A stretch of DNA of 42,454 bases from Chara braunii (taxonomy: Eukaryota; Streptophyta; Charophyceae; Charales; Characeae). Of the stretch, positions 1 through 11,559 are shown one piece after another (positions within the stretch are counted from its first letter, which is position 1; each line of letters starts with the position of its first letter). The translations under genes were made by a program, and so were the position numbers. A model generated the notes under the pieces. The model was not told the origin of the DNA. It ran no database searches and saw nothing but the letters and a program-made list of their open reading frames with translations. The stretch is from positions 271,515 to 313,968 of the forward strand of contig BFEA01000155.1 of NCBI GenBank assembly GCA_003427395.1, read 5' to 3'.

Positions 1-20
1 CTCTCTCTCTGTCTCTCTCA

Positions 21-92
21 TTTCGAAACACTAAACGGGAACGCATCTTCCCGCCGTCGCGGGAAGATGCGTTCCCGTTTAGTGTTTCGAAA
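21..92. repeat. Perfect 34-bp foldback (hairpin)
   Basis: Bases 21-54 are the exact reverse complement of 59-92, separated by a 4-base spacer (CGTC). The arms begin with TTTCGAAACACTAAACGGG. Outside the arms the CT tract on the left and the GA tract on the right continue to pair imperfectly, so the fold can reach about 45 bp. It lies just beyond the A-rich end of LINE-A. It could be a foldback element, a cruciform-prone site or an assembly fold-back artefact; the sequence alone does not decide. Confidence 0.95.
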
Positions 93-160
93 CGAGAGAA
101 AGAGAGAGAGAGAGAGAGAGTGTCTCGTCTCTCGAAACGAGAGAGAGAGAGAGAGAGAGG
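93..160. repeat. GA-rich microsatellite
   Basis: Purine-rich (GA)n tracts interrupted by TGTCTCGTCTCTCGAAACGA. Bases 1-20 are the matching CT-rich tract on the other side of the foldback. Low-complexity DNA with no coding signal. Confidence 0.9.
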
Positions 161-165
161 ATGAA

Positions 166-216
166 CCCATTTATTTTTCTTATTTCTTCTTTTTTTTTAT
201 TTTTTTTTTCCCGTTT
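166..216 (-). other. A-rich 3' tail of LINE-A
   Basis: On the minus strand this is an A-rich run (poly-T with a few C/A interruptions on the plus strand) directly after the last recognisable ORF2 codons. That is the position of a LINE poly(A) tail. The recognisable ORF2 stops before the C-terminal knuckle region seen in LINE-B and LINE-E, so the tail may follow a premature polyadenylation or a later deletion. Confidence 0.6.
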
Positions 217-3200
217 TTTTCGTCCGCTTCACATGGACGTTCGGGATGCCTGCGCCCGGTAGTCCCAGCCTCGGCACGGATCGGCGTACCGGTCGGCCGA
301 GGCTCGGACTCGATAGCTGGGCCAAGTACTGGTGGTTTAAGTCTTGAAATGGTATCCAGTCTCCCGTCCGTGTGTCCCATATATGTCGGATCTGCAAGAG
401 TCCTCTCTCCACCCACGAACGCCCAAAGGAACCGCTGCTTCCATCTGCAAGGAAGACCGAATCGTCCTCCTGTCTGATGTGGGGATTCTTGAACAAGATC
501 TGGTTTAGTGTCTCCTGTTTTGTGGTTGGGGGGGTCCAATGCCGAGGTTGAACCTTTTTCCAGGCCACTAGGAAATTCTTCCAGACCTTGGACTTCGGTC
601 TCCTGTTTGTGAAGGAGGGGATGAAGAAGCATAACCAAACATGTTCCGATTCCTCCAACTTCCATTCCTTTGCTAGGATTTCTTCAGCCAGCTAGATCCA
701 TAGTTTGTCTCTATTGCCGAAAACTGCCTAAACAACCCACTTCCCCAGCAGGCCGAGGTTCTGTTGGACCGGGTCTAAAATCCCGACCCCACCTTGGTCC
801 CTAGGGGCGGAGATGATGTCCCAGGCGGCTTTGACTAGGACTCCTTGGTGTTCTTTGGCTGTAGGCTTCCAAAGATATTTGGCGGCACATCTCTTTATAT
901 TCTTGTATGCTTCCTCCCCTACCAAATGGATAGATAGAGGAAACCATAGTAAGGAGAGCGCTGCTGAAGTGAGAACCAAGGCTCTACCGTAGAGGGAGAG
1001 CTTGTGGCTTCGGATACACCGAGCAATTTCTTGATGAAACTTTTTCGACTAGTAGTGAGTCCTGTGCTTTCGAACAGTCCGTCAGGGACACCTGGACTCC
1101 TAGAAAGCCGTCCGAAGAGTTCACAGGCACCTTCCTGAGACCCCAATCCACTGAGAGCACCTTTGGGGGGGGGGGAGAAAGAAGACTAATTTGTCCCAAT
1201 TAATAGAAGTCTCGGATAGTAAGCAGTAATTATCCAAAACACTCCTTAATTCAGTTAATGCTTCTATTGTGTTTTCACGGACCACAGTTAGATCGTCTGC
1301 AATGGCACCTCCCTTCCATTGCAATCTGGGGTTGATTTTTAAACCAATTATTCTACTGTTAGATCTAATATTTGCTAATAGTACTTCCAGTTAAAGTACG
1401 AAGAGGAGGGGGCCCAGGGGGTACCCTTGCCTAAGGGAGCATGACAACTCAAACTCTTATGAGAGCTTACCGTTAACCACTACTACCGATTGTGCATGGT
1501 GATAGCTAGCCTCCACTGCTCCACAAAACCCTGCGCCAAACCCCATCCGTATGAGTGATGTGTATACAAAGCTCCACCCCACCTTATCGTACGTTTTTCC
1601 ATATCCAGCAACAAGATTGCCGCATCTCTCTTCTCGTTGCCTATGAGTTCAAGGGCTTGGATTATTGCCATCATATTTTCATATATTGACCTCCCTTTGA
1701 CGAAGGCTTCTTGTTCCCATCCTATCAGCTCCGGAAGGAGCCTGGCCAATCACAAGGCCATGGTTTTCGCAAAGATCTTATAGATCACATTCAACAAGGA
1801 TATAGGCGTCCAGTTCCGCACTTGTCTTTTGTCCCTTTTTTTTATATAATAGTGTAATCATCCCCTTAGTAAAGCTCTTCGGAAGGGATCCTGTTTCCAG
1901 GGCCTTGTTATATATTTCACATAGAAATGGGGCGAAGGCTTCCCAGCATTCCGTATACATTTCGATTGGGAGGCCATCTATCCCTGGACATTTGTCGGTG
2001 GCTATGGACTTGGTTGCCTGCCAGATCTCACGTTGTGTCAACGGGAGATCCAGTTCCTCCCTTGCTACTGGTGAGATCTTTCCGGTTGTACTGTTTCAGA
2101 AATCCGAGGTATCTGATAGATCCAAGTTTGGAGGATCGTACGGGCGTCTAATGGAGACTATGTCCCTATAGTATTCAAGTGCATACAAACACATGTCCGC
2201 TGTCTCGGTGGTTATTGGGGCGTTAATAGCAAATGGGTGTGGTAATTCTCTTATGAGGGGCTTAGACTGTCGCAATAATAGGGACCTAAAAGTTAACTTG
2301 GTTATTTTATCATATCCTATGAATCCTCTAACACCGAGTCATTCTTGCCATTCTTTCTACTTCTGGATTTCCAGTTCATCCAGTTGGATTAGGTACTCTT
2401 TTCATTTTTTCGTCCAAAAGTGATCGGAGAAGGGATCTTCTGCACTTCTTTCCATCTGCGATTTTGCATCTTTAATCGCCTTTATTAGTGATTTTTCCTG
2501 CCAGGATTGATTAACAGCTTTCATTCTTGCAAATTCTTTTACTGCTGATTGGACTATTTGTATACCTGTTTCTGCCCACCGGTTCCTATCTGAAAACAGG
2601 TCCTTGGCGTTTTGTCAGGACTGCATATGCAAAGAAACCCACTTTTTAGTGTAGAGAAACCCACTTTTTAACCCCCTTATCCTTTAGTATTTGAGTGTTA
2701 AGTCTGAAGGGGGGGCGATGTCTTTCTACAATATCCCTGGAGAGGATGTCCATGACAACTAGTTGGTGATCCGATAATGCTCCTGTCTCGACCTCGCACC
2801 AGATGGCTCTATCCCAAGGGGCGCCTCTTGTGAGGAAAAAATCCAGGCGTTTACGGGGGGATAGGAGTAATTTTTTACAGTTTCGGCCCGAACCATGTAA
2901 ATCCGTTATTTTCAGGGTTGAATACTTTGTACATGTCCGTCAAAAAGTGCTCCTCCTTGAGCTGAGAGAGGCTCAACGAGTCCGCCCTCAAAGGTTTGAC
3001 TTTCAGGGAGTCTAGCCCCGGGTTAAAAATGGTATTCCAGTCTCCAGGCAGGACCAGATTCTCTAAATCAGGGAAACACGTTTGAAGGAGAGACAAAAAT
3101 TCGCGTCGGTACTGAAGTATCACTGGAGCGTAGACTGACATAATCGTCCAATCCTCTTCTCCGATCACAATTTTCATCCAGGCCCATCTGCCATTTGAAT

Positions 3201-3548
3201 CTATATACTGGTCTAAGACTTCTATGTCTAAATCTTTATTAATTAGAACTGCAACTCCGCCTTTTGTTCCCTATGCAGGTGCCCACACCTGTGGGTCATC
3301 CCACCACCCTGGGTCTCTTTTAGTTTGCAGTCATTTAGTTTAGTTTCTTGAATGCAAATGATCTGCAGGTTGTGTTCGTGACACCAAGCTTTTAATCTTG
3401 CTTTCTTACATCTACCATTACAGTCTCCGAGCCTTCTGACATTCCAGGTAGCGAACCTAACTCTTGGCGGGAGGACCATTAATTGGGTCCTTGCCCCTCG
3501 CGTGTCGGATGCGGCTCGCCGCCACGGATTTGCTTCTTTGGGAAGCAT
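200..3548 (-). pseudogene. LINE-A ORF2: endonuclease-reverse transcriptase, broken
   Basis: This would nick the target DNA and reverse transcribe the element RNA. APE starts near 3479-3440 with FATWNVRRLGD, then IICIQETKL; the GDWN motif follows near 3040 and FTWF near 2890. RT then appears in pieces: KCPGIDGLPIEMY near 1980, the palm block LLLDMEK near 1600 (the usual AYD after it is lost), LRQGYPLGPLLF near 1420 with in-frame stops on both sides, and the catalytic AIADDLTV near 1300 (F of FADD replaced by I). The post-RT GGVGILDP block is near 790, and a WLCFF segment near 640 closes the recognisable part. The pieces lie in at least three frames. The C-terminal knuckle is absent. It is certainly non-functional; the family call is firm. 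Confidence 0.93.
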
Positions 3549-5962
3549 TCCGTGTACCGTTCGGTTTCCTCCCTCCTCCTTCTTCTTGCAGGTCCAGGGA
3601 TTTCACTGGAGGGGGAACTTGCTCGAGACTCTTGGAGAAGGCCACGAAGGTCAAGGTGTCAGTTAGTTTGGATTGTGCAATCCATTCCGCAATAACATAA
3701 GTCGATAGGCCACTAGAGATTTCAACGTCTTTGAGTGAATCTATGCCTATATCCAAGAAATGGGCTGGTGAAATCTAGTGGATTGGTTGGCTTCGAAGGT
3801 TCAGGATTTCCTGTGCGTTTCCTTGGATAACTGCAAAGGACATATGGATGATGATTTTTCCGCCTCCTGGAGCCGAAGCTAAAATTCTTCCCCTCCTGGG
3901 CTCCAGGAGTATCACGCACGAGCAGCTATTTGCCATAATTTTTGTTTGGATTTCTTTCTCTAATCTCGAGTATGACAAAACGCCGCCGATCTGAAGGGTT
4001 GGGATGGAGAGTGATTCATCCTCCTCCAGCTTCGTTAGGACCATCGGACCATGGGGTGATTTCGTGCATATCAAAGGGATATTCAACTCTTTGGTTGGTC
4101 CCTTTACTTTATCCTCTCTTAACACCGTTTGTATTGGCTGTGCAAAGTGAACCGTTTTTTTTTGTTGGTCTCGATGTTAGATTTTTTCGTCGAATCCCAT
4201 ACCTACTCGGATCTGGGGAGGAGGTGAGGAAACCTCTTGAGGTCTCTTTCCCTTTTTTCCCTTGTAACTTGACTTTTTTGGCCGGTGATTTACCCGGGGG
4301 GTGCGAGTTATCCATTTCAAACCCTTGTCCATGATTATCCCGGGGTGTCGAGTTTTTGTCTAAGTGAATAATGGTATCCCGACAGTCTTTGAATCCATCT
4401 TCCTAGGTAGAGTCTATGCTCCTTGCCCTTGAGTTTATCAATTTGTCTGGTGAGTTAACCGGTGGGTCGGCTACATAGGTCTCGTTCATGTAGACTTTGG
4501 TAAGATCATTAAGTCCCGAAAAAATGGCCAAACCAACATTCTCCTCACCCTCGGTCCCTTCTTCTTCATAGTCCTTGCTGTTTTCGGCCGAGGAGGGTTG
4601 ATCCTCACTCCATTTTGTTCCTTCTAAACCCATCCCCTCATCCTCTTCCTCTTCCTCCATATCTGCTTCTTCTTTCGATGTACCCTCCTCTGCCACTTCC
4701 CTTTTTCGCTTCTCTCGGCCCACGAGGATGTCTTCATCCATCGCATCCCCTTCGTTGTTTCCCTCCTCGCGCCCCCCTTCCTCCACTTCTTTCTCTTTTT
4801 TTTCCGGGTCCGTCATCATCCTCTTCCATTCGTGGATCATCCTCCCGATTTTCTACCTCTGTCCGCTGTTCTTTAAGATACTCGTTTTTCTCCTTCTCTT
4901 CCATGTCCCCCCTCGGGGGGGGCTCGTTTCTTTCGTCTTTGCCTCCTGTTTCTTCTCCATCAACTTTGGAATCCGTTGGAGGCGCCGGATCCTTGGGGTC
5001 GGGCTCTTTGCCCTTTGAACCCTTATTGCTCGCCTTCTTACTGCCTGACACTCCCTTTTCATTCTCTCTACTCTGACTAGGGTCAGTACTCGGTTCCCGA
5101 TCTTTCCCTTTGACTGTGTCCGAATAACTGACACCTTTCGTTTTTGAGCATTCGGGGTCCCCTTCCCAATGGAAGTGTCTCCTGCATGCTGGACACCAGG
5201 GTGAGTTAGCACATACCACTTCTATCTCAACATAGCCATCATCCTAGATTGACTACTGGGTAGCGCTTGTAGAACAGTCGAGCAGCCGATTCCAAATCGA
5301 CTCGGATATTCATCAAACTTGGAGAGTCGCGATCTTTATACGCCGGGAATTATTTTACCACTTCCGAAAGCATCCTCCACCGCCCCGTAAAGGGGGGCCA
5401 GAGCAGCGACGGGAACCTGTTGGCAGCAGATCCAGAAGAACTTGTGCCTAGAGACTTCATGCCACTCCCACAACTCGTGTTCATTCATCCACAGTTGGAA
5501 AGAGACTAGATACTTCTTTTTATCAAGCTCAATTTGGGTATGACCTATCTGGAGCATCCACGTGGCTATTTCCTTCGCTGATGCTACGTACGTGGCCTGG
5601 TTCCTGCCCTCGTTGTGAAAAAACCTTCTCTTCGGGGGGGCGGAAATCTGGCCAGACATTGCCCAACCGTTTTCGTATACTTAGACTAACCGTTCTTTCA
5701 CTTTTATAGGGAGGGACGTCGAATCATCCCCGAATAATATAAACACCGCGTGCTCCTTTAGCCACTCGGCATGGATTCAGTAGAATTCAGGGTTCACTGT
5801 GACTCAGGCATAATCGTCGCCGACCTCAACTGTGTTCGGTGCTAACTTTTTGGGTAGAATTCCATCCGAATAGCATTGGGAGAGGATTTCCCTAATGCGC
5901 TCTTTCTCTCCCCTCGAAATCCCTTGTGGAGGGTTTGACGGTCCCGCTCCCACAGTCTCCAT
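3457..5962 (-). pseudogene. LINE-A ORF1: RNA-binding protein, broken
   Basis: ORF1 proteins of LINEs bind element RNA and form the particle with ORF2. The ATG at 5962 is chosen because the frame downstream aligns with the LINE-C ORF1 start. The N-terminal region contains EWLKEHAVFILF. Three in-frame stops (two TGA, one TAA) precede the next ATG at 5659. The RRM/DUF4283-like region (VASAKEIATW, KKYLVSFQLW, FFWICCQQVP) ends near 5340. After a frameshift come a zinc knuckle CPACRRHFHWEGDPEC near 5190, an acidic Glu/Lys-rich linker (4840-4403), and a C-terminal domain at 4125-3457 split by one stop. The pieces lie in three frames. The C-terminal part aligns loosely with that of LINE-C (VPLVCVK versus IPLICTK). 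Confidence 0.88.
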
Positions 5963-7048
5963 GCTTTGAAGACTCCAGTCAGATGAACAATAAGAGTTTA
6001 CAAGATTAATAGATAAATCCCTTTCCGCCCAAAATGTTATGTAGTTATGAATAAGTAGTAGAATTAAATAGAGGCTTCGATTAAATGGGACAATACAGTA
6101 CTTCTCCTCTCTCTCTCAGGTTTGGGGGTGCATTTACACCTCGGTCCTAGGACCTCGATCTTGTCGGTCGCTCTTCACTCCAGTCCCTGCCCCCGGTGAT
6201 TTGTCTTCTTTGTCTCCTGGCCGGATCCACTTGGTGAAGTGAGCATGCATAGAGGGGTACCGCCTCGCACGCCTTTGCTGACAACATACTCCGTTATGGC
6301 TCCGTTGCAAATTGTTATGGCCGGGTGTGGGAACTATTATGTCTCCCAATATTCCACGGGTAGAGCACACCATAGCAGCTACGGCGAGAATAGCTGCCTA
6401 GGTAGTTGTCTGCCCTCGGGTTACCGAGGGAGACGGTTGGTTACCTAAGCAAGTGAAGCGACGTTCCGCGATGCCATCTATGGGAAGAGCCGCTACCGTT
6501 TCCGGTAGGGATTCGCATAGTTAGCGTCGTAGCGGTGCTCCGCTCCCTCACCCTTCCTCGTTTCCCCCACCGCCTTAGCCAGTTTAGCTTACGGTCCGAG
6601 CTGAACTGGGGATCCACCTTCCGTACATTCTGCAATCAATTACGATAACCTTTTCGTCTACACTTATGTATAATTTCTCAGACTTCTTACAAAACCTTAC
6701 CTTCTTCCTTCATCCCTCTCGCATGAACTCTTTCCTCAATCAAGCAAACCCGTCTAAAGCGACGACTTGGCCTACTTTGGCCTAGGTGGAACCTGAGTTC
6801 CTTATTTCTCATCACTCTCCGACCTGGCCCACTGCGAACCTACAAACCGAGTGATCTGGTTAAACTACTGGCACTCTCTAGCCTCCTCCCTACCGACCGA
6901 GTTGCCCTGGTCCCCTAGATTCCTCACCCACTACTCTACTCTACTTGACCCTCTCCCGTCCCCGTCTAATCTGAGTTCAACCAATTGGAAATCATCAGCC
7001 CCCTGGAAGAGTGAACACCCGCCAGCTGGTTCTCTTTGGCCCATGATC
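5963..7048. other. Junction between LINE-A and LINE-B, non-coding
   Basis: About 1.1 kb without a recognisable gene. The left part (to about 6110) is probably LINE-A 5' UTR. The right part (about 6850-7048) is probably LINE-B 3' UTR. Two small perfect hairpins lie between: 6413-6419 with 6424-6430 (CCCTCGG, 4-base loop) and a CTACCG/CGGTAG hairpin near 6494. No poly(A) marks the LINE-B 3' end. Confidence 0.6.
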
Positions 7049-10000
7049 TCAGAAACCACCAAAGTCTGGTCCTTGGGCCTTTTCCACATCTCGCCTTTTT
7101 GCGCCATCCACCTGAATCGCTCTCCTAAGGCCTCTATTGATACTAACTTTAATCTCCAAATCTGAGAATGGTCGTTTCTCAAACCGAGACCGATTCTTGT
7201 CCGCCCATATAACTGAGGAGATTATTGCTCTAGCCACATGGGCTACATATGCCCAGCCTTTCCAACCTGTCTGTTCCTCCCCCACAGAACCCAACAAAAC
7301 CCATCTCTCATCCCAATCAATACCCTCTCCCCCAAACCTCCTCCAATGCTCCTCCCACCATCTCCAAACTCTTTTTGAAGTCGGGCAGTCCCACCAGAGA
7401 TGCTTGGTGGATTCGAACGGTCGGGTGCACCGTGAGCATTGCAAGGTTGTCTCCATACCTCTGCTACAGAGCCAGACTGCCGATGGGGTTACCAAAAGTG
7501 ACAGCGTCCATAACAAACTGGCTTGCTTGAGATCTGGTAAGTTGAGTAGGACCTTCCATAGCTTCAAAAGTCTGCTCCCTTCCCTGTAGATCGTCGATTA
7601 GGACTGCACTCCACCTGGATATTGCTACCTCCACCAAGGATTTCCTTTTCCTTTCCGCTATCCTGTAGGAATCCATCGTAAAGTTGGATAGATTCACTAC
7701 TTGTCTCTGTCTCCCAAGTCCCGCCGGTGTCCTTTCCACCCAACTCCATGCTATTGGATCGACTGTCAGTTCCTGAAGCGGTGCTTTGCCTACCCAAGTA
7801 GAGGATATTCTTCTTCCTCTCCGATCCAACTTGTGGACCACTCTTACCTGTGATGGATTGTTCCACTGTCTGATTGTTCCCTCCTCTACCGGTACCAGTT
7901 CCGCTGACTGCTTAGAAACTACGAACTTCCTTGAATCCACTGTTTGACAGACCTAAGGCTTGCAGTTCCCACAATTCCTTCCTTCCCTCTGGCTTTGGGG
8001 CTACATACCAAGTGCCCAGAGGGTCGATCCCCTCTGGTCCCAGCAAATGCCTCCAGTCCTCAAGGATTGCTTAAAGCACCTTCTACCAGCGGTCTTCTGC
8101 GTGCCATAAGCCTTGAAGGGCCAGATAAACTTCCGAGAAGGGTTTCCAAATACCCAACACAACCGACCATAAATTTGCCACCCTGACCACCCCTCGTCTT
8201 ATCCACGCCTTACCAAACGAACACGGAGCTGAATCCGCCCCAGGGGAATCCCTTCCTCATCACAAATGAACTGATTCTTGAACAAACATTGCCTAAGAAC
8301 CTCTTCCTTTGTTTTAGGAGGTGTCTGCGTCTCCGGTGGGTGTTGCAGCCATGCTCTCCGTACTGCGTCTCAGAACTATGAGCGCAATTTTTTTTTTGTA
8401 AAGGACCTCACAAAGAAGCACAACCACATGTTTTCTGCTCTGCACAACTGCCACTCCCTCAAAATCCTTTCCGCCAACATAATCCAATCATATTTTATCT
8501 CCGTCATTGCCACTTCCGCCAGCCACTTCCTTAGTTGCACTTGATTCTTCCGTTGTGGGTCCACCAGTCCCAAACCTCCTTGCTTCTTAGGATACGTGAT
8601 CAGATCCCAGGCCACCTTCACCATGAACCCTTCATCCACGGTAGCTCTGGGTTTCCAAAGAAACTTTGTTGCTAGCCTCCGGATCTCCCTCACCACTGTG
8701 GACGCCAGTTCTCTAACTGAACTTACGAACCAGATGAGAGACAACAGCGCCCTGCCGAATAATGACAGGTGTCAGGCAGCGCCCCAAATTTTTAGTTTGG
8801 ACGACACTCTCTGTTGGATAATAGCCCCTTGCGTAATACTCATCAGCTAAATACTCACCATCACCCCAAGGAAACGTTTTCCGGTCTCCAGGTTTACCTT
8901 TTGCATCCCCCACTCCACTTGTAGTTTGTACCCCTCTGGAAGTAAATAAGTGGACTTATTCCAGTTCACTGAGGCTTCCGACAACAGCGAATACTCTAGC
9001 AAAACTTCTTTTACTGCCCCACATGACTCCACTGTATTTGTTGAGATCAAGAATAGGTCATCAGCTAGGGCGTTCGTTCTGCACTCCTTACCATCCCCTA
9101 GCGGTAGGCCTCTTATCCGCGGATGGTGTCGAATCCGGTTCAACGGTACCTCCAGTTGAAGTGCGAACAACAAGGGGGCCAAGGGACAACCCTGGCGAAG
9201 GGACCTTGATAACTGGAAGGTATTCGAGAGATGGCCATTGACCTGAACTGCTGAAGTTTCCCACGTATACATGGCGATGACCCATTTGTAAAATCCTTGA
9301 CCGAAGCCCATTTTCCTCAACGTTGTTAACACGAATGACCAGCCGACCCTGTCGTAAGCTTTCTCAATGTCAAGTAACAACACCGCAAAGTCCATCTCCT
9401 CTGCGTGAATAACCTCAATGCTCTCAAGTGCCGTCAGGATATTAATGAAAATCGACCGTCCTTGAACGAATGCACCCTGATCTTTCTCCACTAACTTAGG
9501 GAGGACCCTTCCCAATCTCAAAGTCAGCGCTTTAGCCAAAATCTTGTAGCTCACATTGAGGACAGAAATAGGGCGATAGTTTCTGATATTCGCCTTGTCC
9601 CCTTTTTTAAACATGACCGAAATGACACCATGTGTCATAGACCCTCCCAACTTTCCTTCCTGCAACACCTCATTGAGCACCTCCACCAAAAGGGGGCCTA
9701 GAGCCTCTCAGCAAGCTCGATAAAATTCCACAGTTATGCCATCTCTGCCTAGGCACTTTTGGACGCCATAACTTTTAGAGTTTGTTTCAGTTCCTCTTCT
9801 GCTATTGGTCTATCAAGTAGCAGACTGTCCATTTCCTCTAGTTGGACTGCAGTATCCTCCCACATATTCAGTTCCTGTGACAGATCTGTGGCCGCTGTAT
9901 CCTGAGTCCTCCTCGAGGTGAGAATGCCAGAGTAGTACAGTCTCGCATACTCAAGCATAGCCTAATTGGAAGTCGCCTGCTGTGCCCCTTGGTCGAATGG

Positions 10001-11145
10001 GTGGTTCAATTGTACCACCTACTGGAACGAGGAACTAGGCAACAGTCTGTGGAATGTGTCCTTCGTCATTCTGTTTTGAGACAATATTCCCTTAACCTTC
10101 AACACTTCCTCCCATCTGTGTTGCTTTTCTATCTATAGCTTGTCCCACTCCGCTAGCCTGCACTCTCTCTCCTTGGCCCAAACTAGTTCCGAAATTGGAT
10201 GAAGTTTCATCCTTCTTTCATCCTTCTTCACCCTTCTTCTGCACCGGTCTTCTTCCTTATTCTGTTCCCGTGCCAGAATCCTAGACCCCGCATTGAGCAT
10301 TCCGGAGATTATTGCCAAACCACCATCCAACCACTTTGCTGTAGATGGGAAGGCTGGTCTGACCGCTTGCCATTCCACCATGTGGGAATGAACCCACCTT
10401 CTCACCCCCGGGTCCTCCAAATTCTGCGCATTTAACTTAAAATAACCCTTTCCTCTCTCCATTGCCCCTGTCATCACTATATCTGCAGGTACGGTTTGTG
10501 ATTAGACAACGGATGGGAGATCTGCCGAAGTTGTATAACTGCCTGCGCTAATCCCCTGCCCACAAGGCAGTAATCTAGCCTGCGCTTCACTATCTCCCTA
10601 TCATCCCCATCTCTCCGGTTACTAGAGAACCAAGTGAAACCTGGGTCTTCTAGGTTTAGCCAGCGAAAGGGTTTCGATAGGTCTCTTGCATGAATTAGAT
10701 CCAGCAAGGCTGCCGTGTCCTTCCTTCCGGTTGAGCGAAAGTCCCTTCGCAGCGCTTCATCCAAGGACAGGTTTCAGTCCCCCAATAGAACCAAGTTCTA
10801 TGTTTGTAGAACTATCTTTTGTATACTTGTGAAGAACTCTGCTCTCGCTGCTAGATCCGAGGGTGCATACACAGTTGCTATCACCCATTCCTTCCACCCG
10901 TAATCTTACCCAGGTCCACTTCCCCCACAGATCAGTCTCTCCATCTAGAATAGACCAGTACTATGGGTCATCCCACCACTTCTGTATTAAATCAAATTTA
11001 TCCTCCCCCAACTTTGTTTCCTGCAAAGAGAGGACATCTACTTTCTGTGAGAAAATCCACGATTTCACCCTTTTCCTCTTCTCCCTCCCTGTGGTGTCCC
11101 CTAAGCCTCGTACATTCCATGTCACAACCTTCAGCTTAACATTCT
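7049..11145 (-). pseudogene. LINE-B ORF2: endonuclease-reverse transcriptase, broken
   Basis: The APE start VVTWNVRGLGD is near 11130, followed by LSLQETKL. The endonuclease GDWN box reads GD-stop-N near 10780. LDYCLVGRG and LSNHKPYL (canonical SDH changed to SNH) end the domain near 10500. The RT core is one long open stretch, 9689-8847: FKKGDKANIRNYRPISVLN, LLLDIEKAYDRV, LRQGCPLAPLLF and the catalytic ALADDLFL near 9060 (L for F in FADD). QGGLGLVDP follows near 8570. After frameshifts, one close to an A10 run at 8389, the linker lies at 7940-7464 and a C-terminal knuckle CSRCTRPFESTKHLWWDC near 7450 (CX2CX8HX4C). Palm aspartates are kept, so the core decayed little, but the whole cannot be translated. 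Confidence 0.95.
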
Positions 11146-11252
11146 GCAGTCGCTTCCTCTGCCCGATTTTGGATGCGGGAGTCGTTGCTCATCTCCCCAC
11201 CTTGGTTCCTGGTGTGCGGAGATTGGTGCATAGGGCTTTGTCTCAAACTGCC

Positions 11253-11519
11253 TCATGAGTGGCTCGCCTCTGATGAGGACCTCCAGCTTTCTGATAGGGA
11301 GGACTGCATGAACCTGGACCGCAGATTCAAGCTAACTGGCAGCTTCTCATTTACTTTCAAAAGCAGCAAGGCTGACACCTCCTGTGTCAAAGAAATTACC
11401 TCTAACTCATGGCTGTTAGCCTCTCTTACAGCGTTGTCGACGCGAATACCCTTGCAAGGGTATCCGCCCTGGTTTTTGCAAGTGACAGCGGGGCCGATGG
11501 TCCAGGCCTGTGTGTTCAA
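11253..11519 (-). pseudogene. Possible LINE-B ORF1 C-terminal remnant
   Basis: An open stretch of 88 codons immediately upstream of the LINE-B endonuclease, in the place where the ORF1 C-terminal domain should be. It shows a pattern (ELEVISL...VSALLLLKVNEKLPVSLNL) that weakly recalls the ORF1 C-terminal domains of LINE-A and LINE-C. There is no knuckle or RRM-like domain upstream. Assignment rests mainly on position and may be wrong. Confidence 0.3.
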
Positions 11520-11559
11520 ACGACTACCTGTGTATGGACCAAGGTTATCTAAGTAGGTA

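Larger units (their letters stand above)
170..5962 (-). mobile_element. LINE-A, decayed non-LTR retrotransposon
   Basis: Two consecutive broken reading frames on the minus strand have the ORF1 then ORF2 order of an APE-type LINE. ORF1 (5962 to about 3457) has a CCHC knuckle. ORF2 (about 3548 to 200) has endonuclease and reverse transcriptase. The ORF1 end and ORF2 start overlap by a few tens of bases. The element is close in design to LINE-B, sharing the block around WLCFFxxSFT after the RT. It lacks the C-terminal zinc knuckle of ORF2. Many frameshifts and stops show it is dead. Its 5' UTR probably extends to about 6100. Confidence 0.93.
7049..11520 (-). mobile_element. LINE-B, decayed non-LTR retrotransposon
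   Basis: Minus-strand LINE with an almost complete ORF2 (endonuclease, RT, linker, zinc knuckle) from about 11145 to 7049 and at most a short ORF1 remnant upstream. It shares with LINE-A the block after the RT (NMWLCFFVRSFTKKK versus EHVWLCFFIPSFTNRR), so the two are relatives of different age or subfamily. Several frameshifts and stops are present. No clear poly(A) tail or target-site duplication was found. Confidence 0.93.

Noticed and set aside
4615-5076. Plus-strand Pro/Ser/Leu-rich 153-codon frame
   Set aside because: Antisense shadow of the Glu/Lys-rich ORF1 linker of LINE-A.
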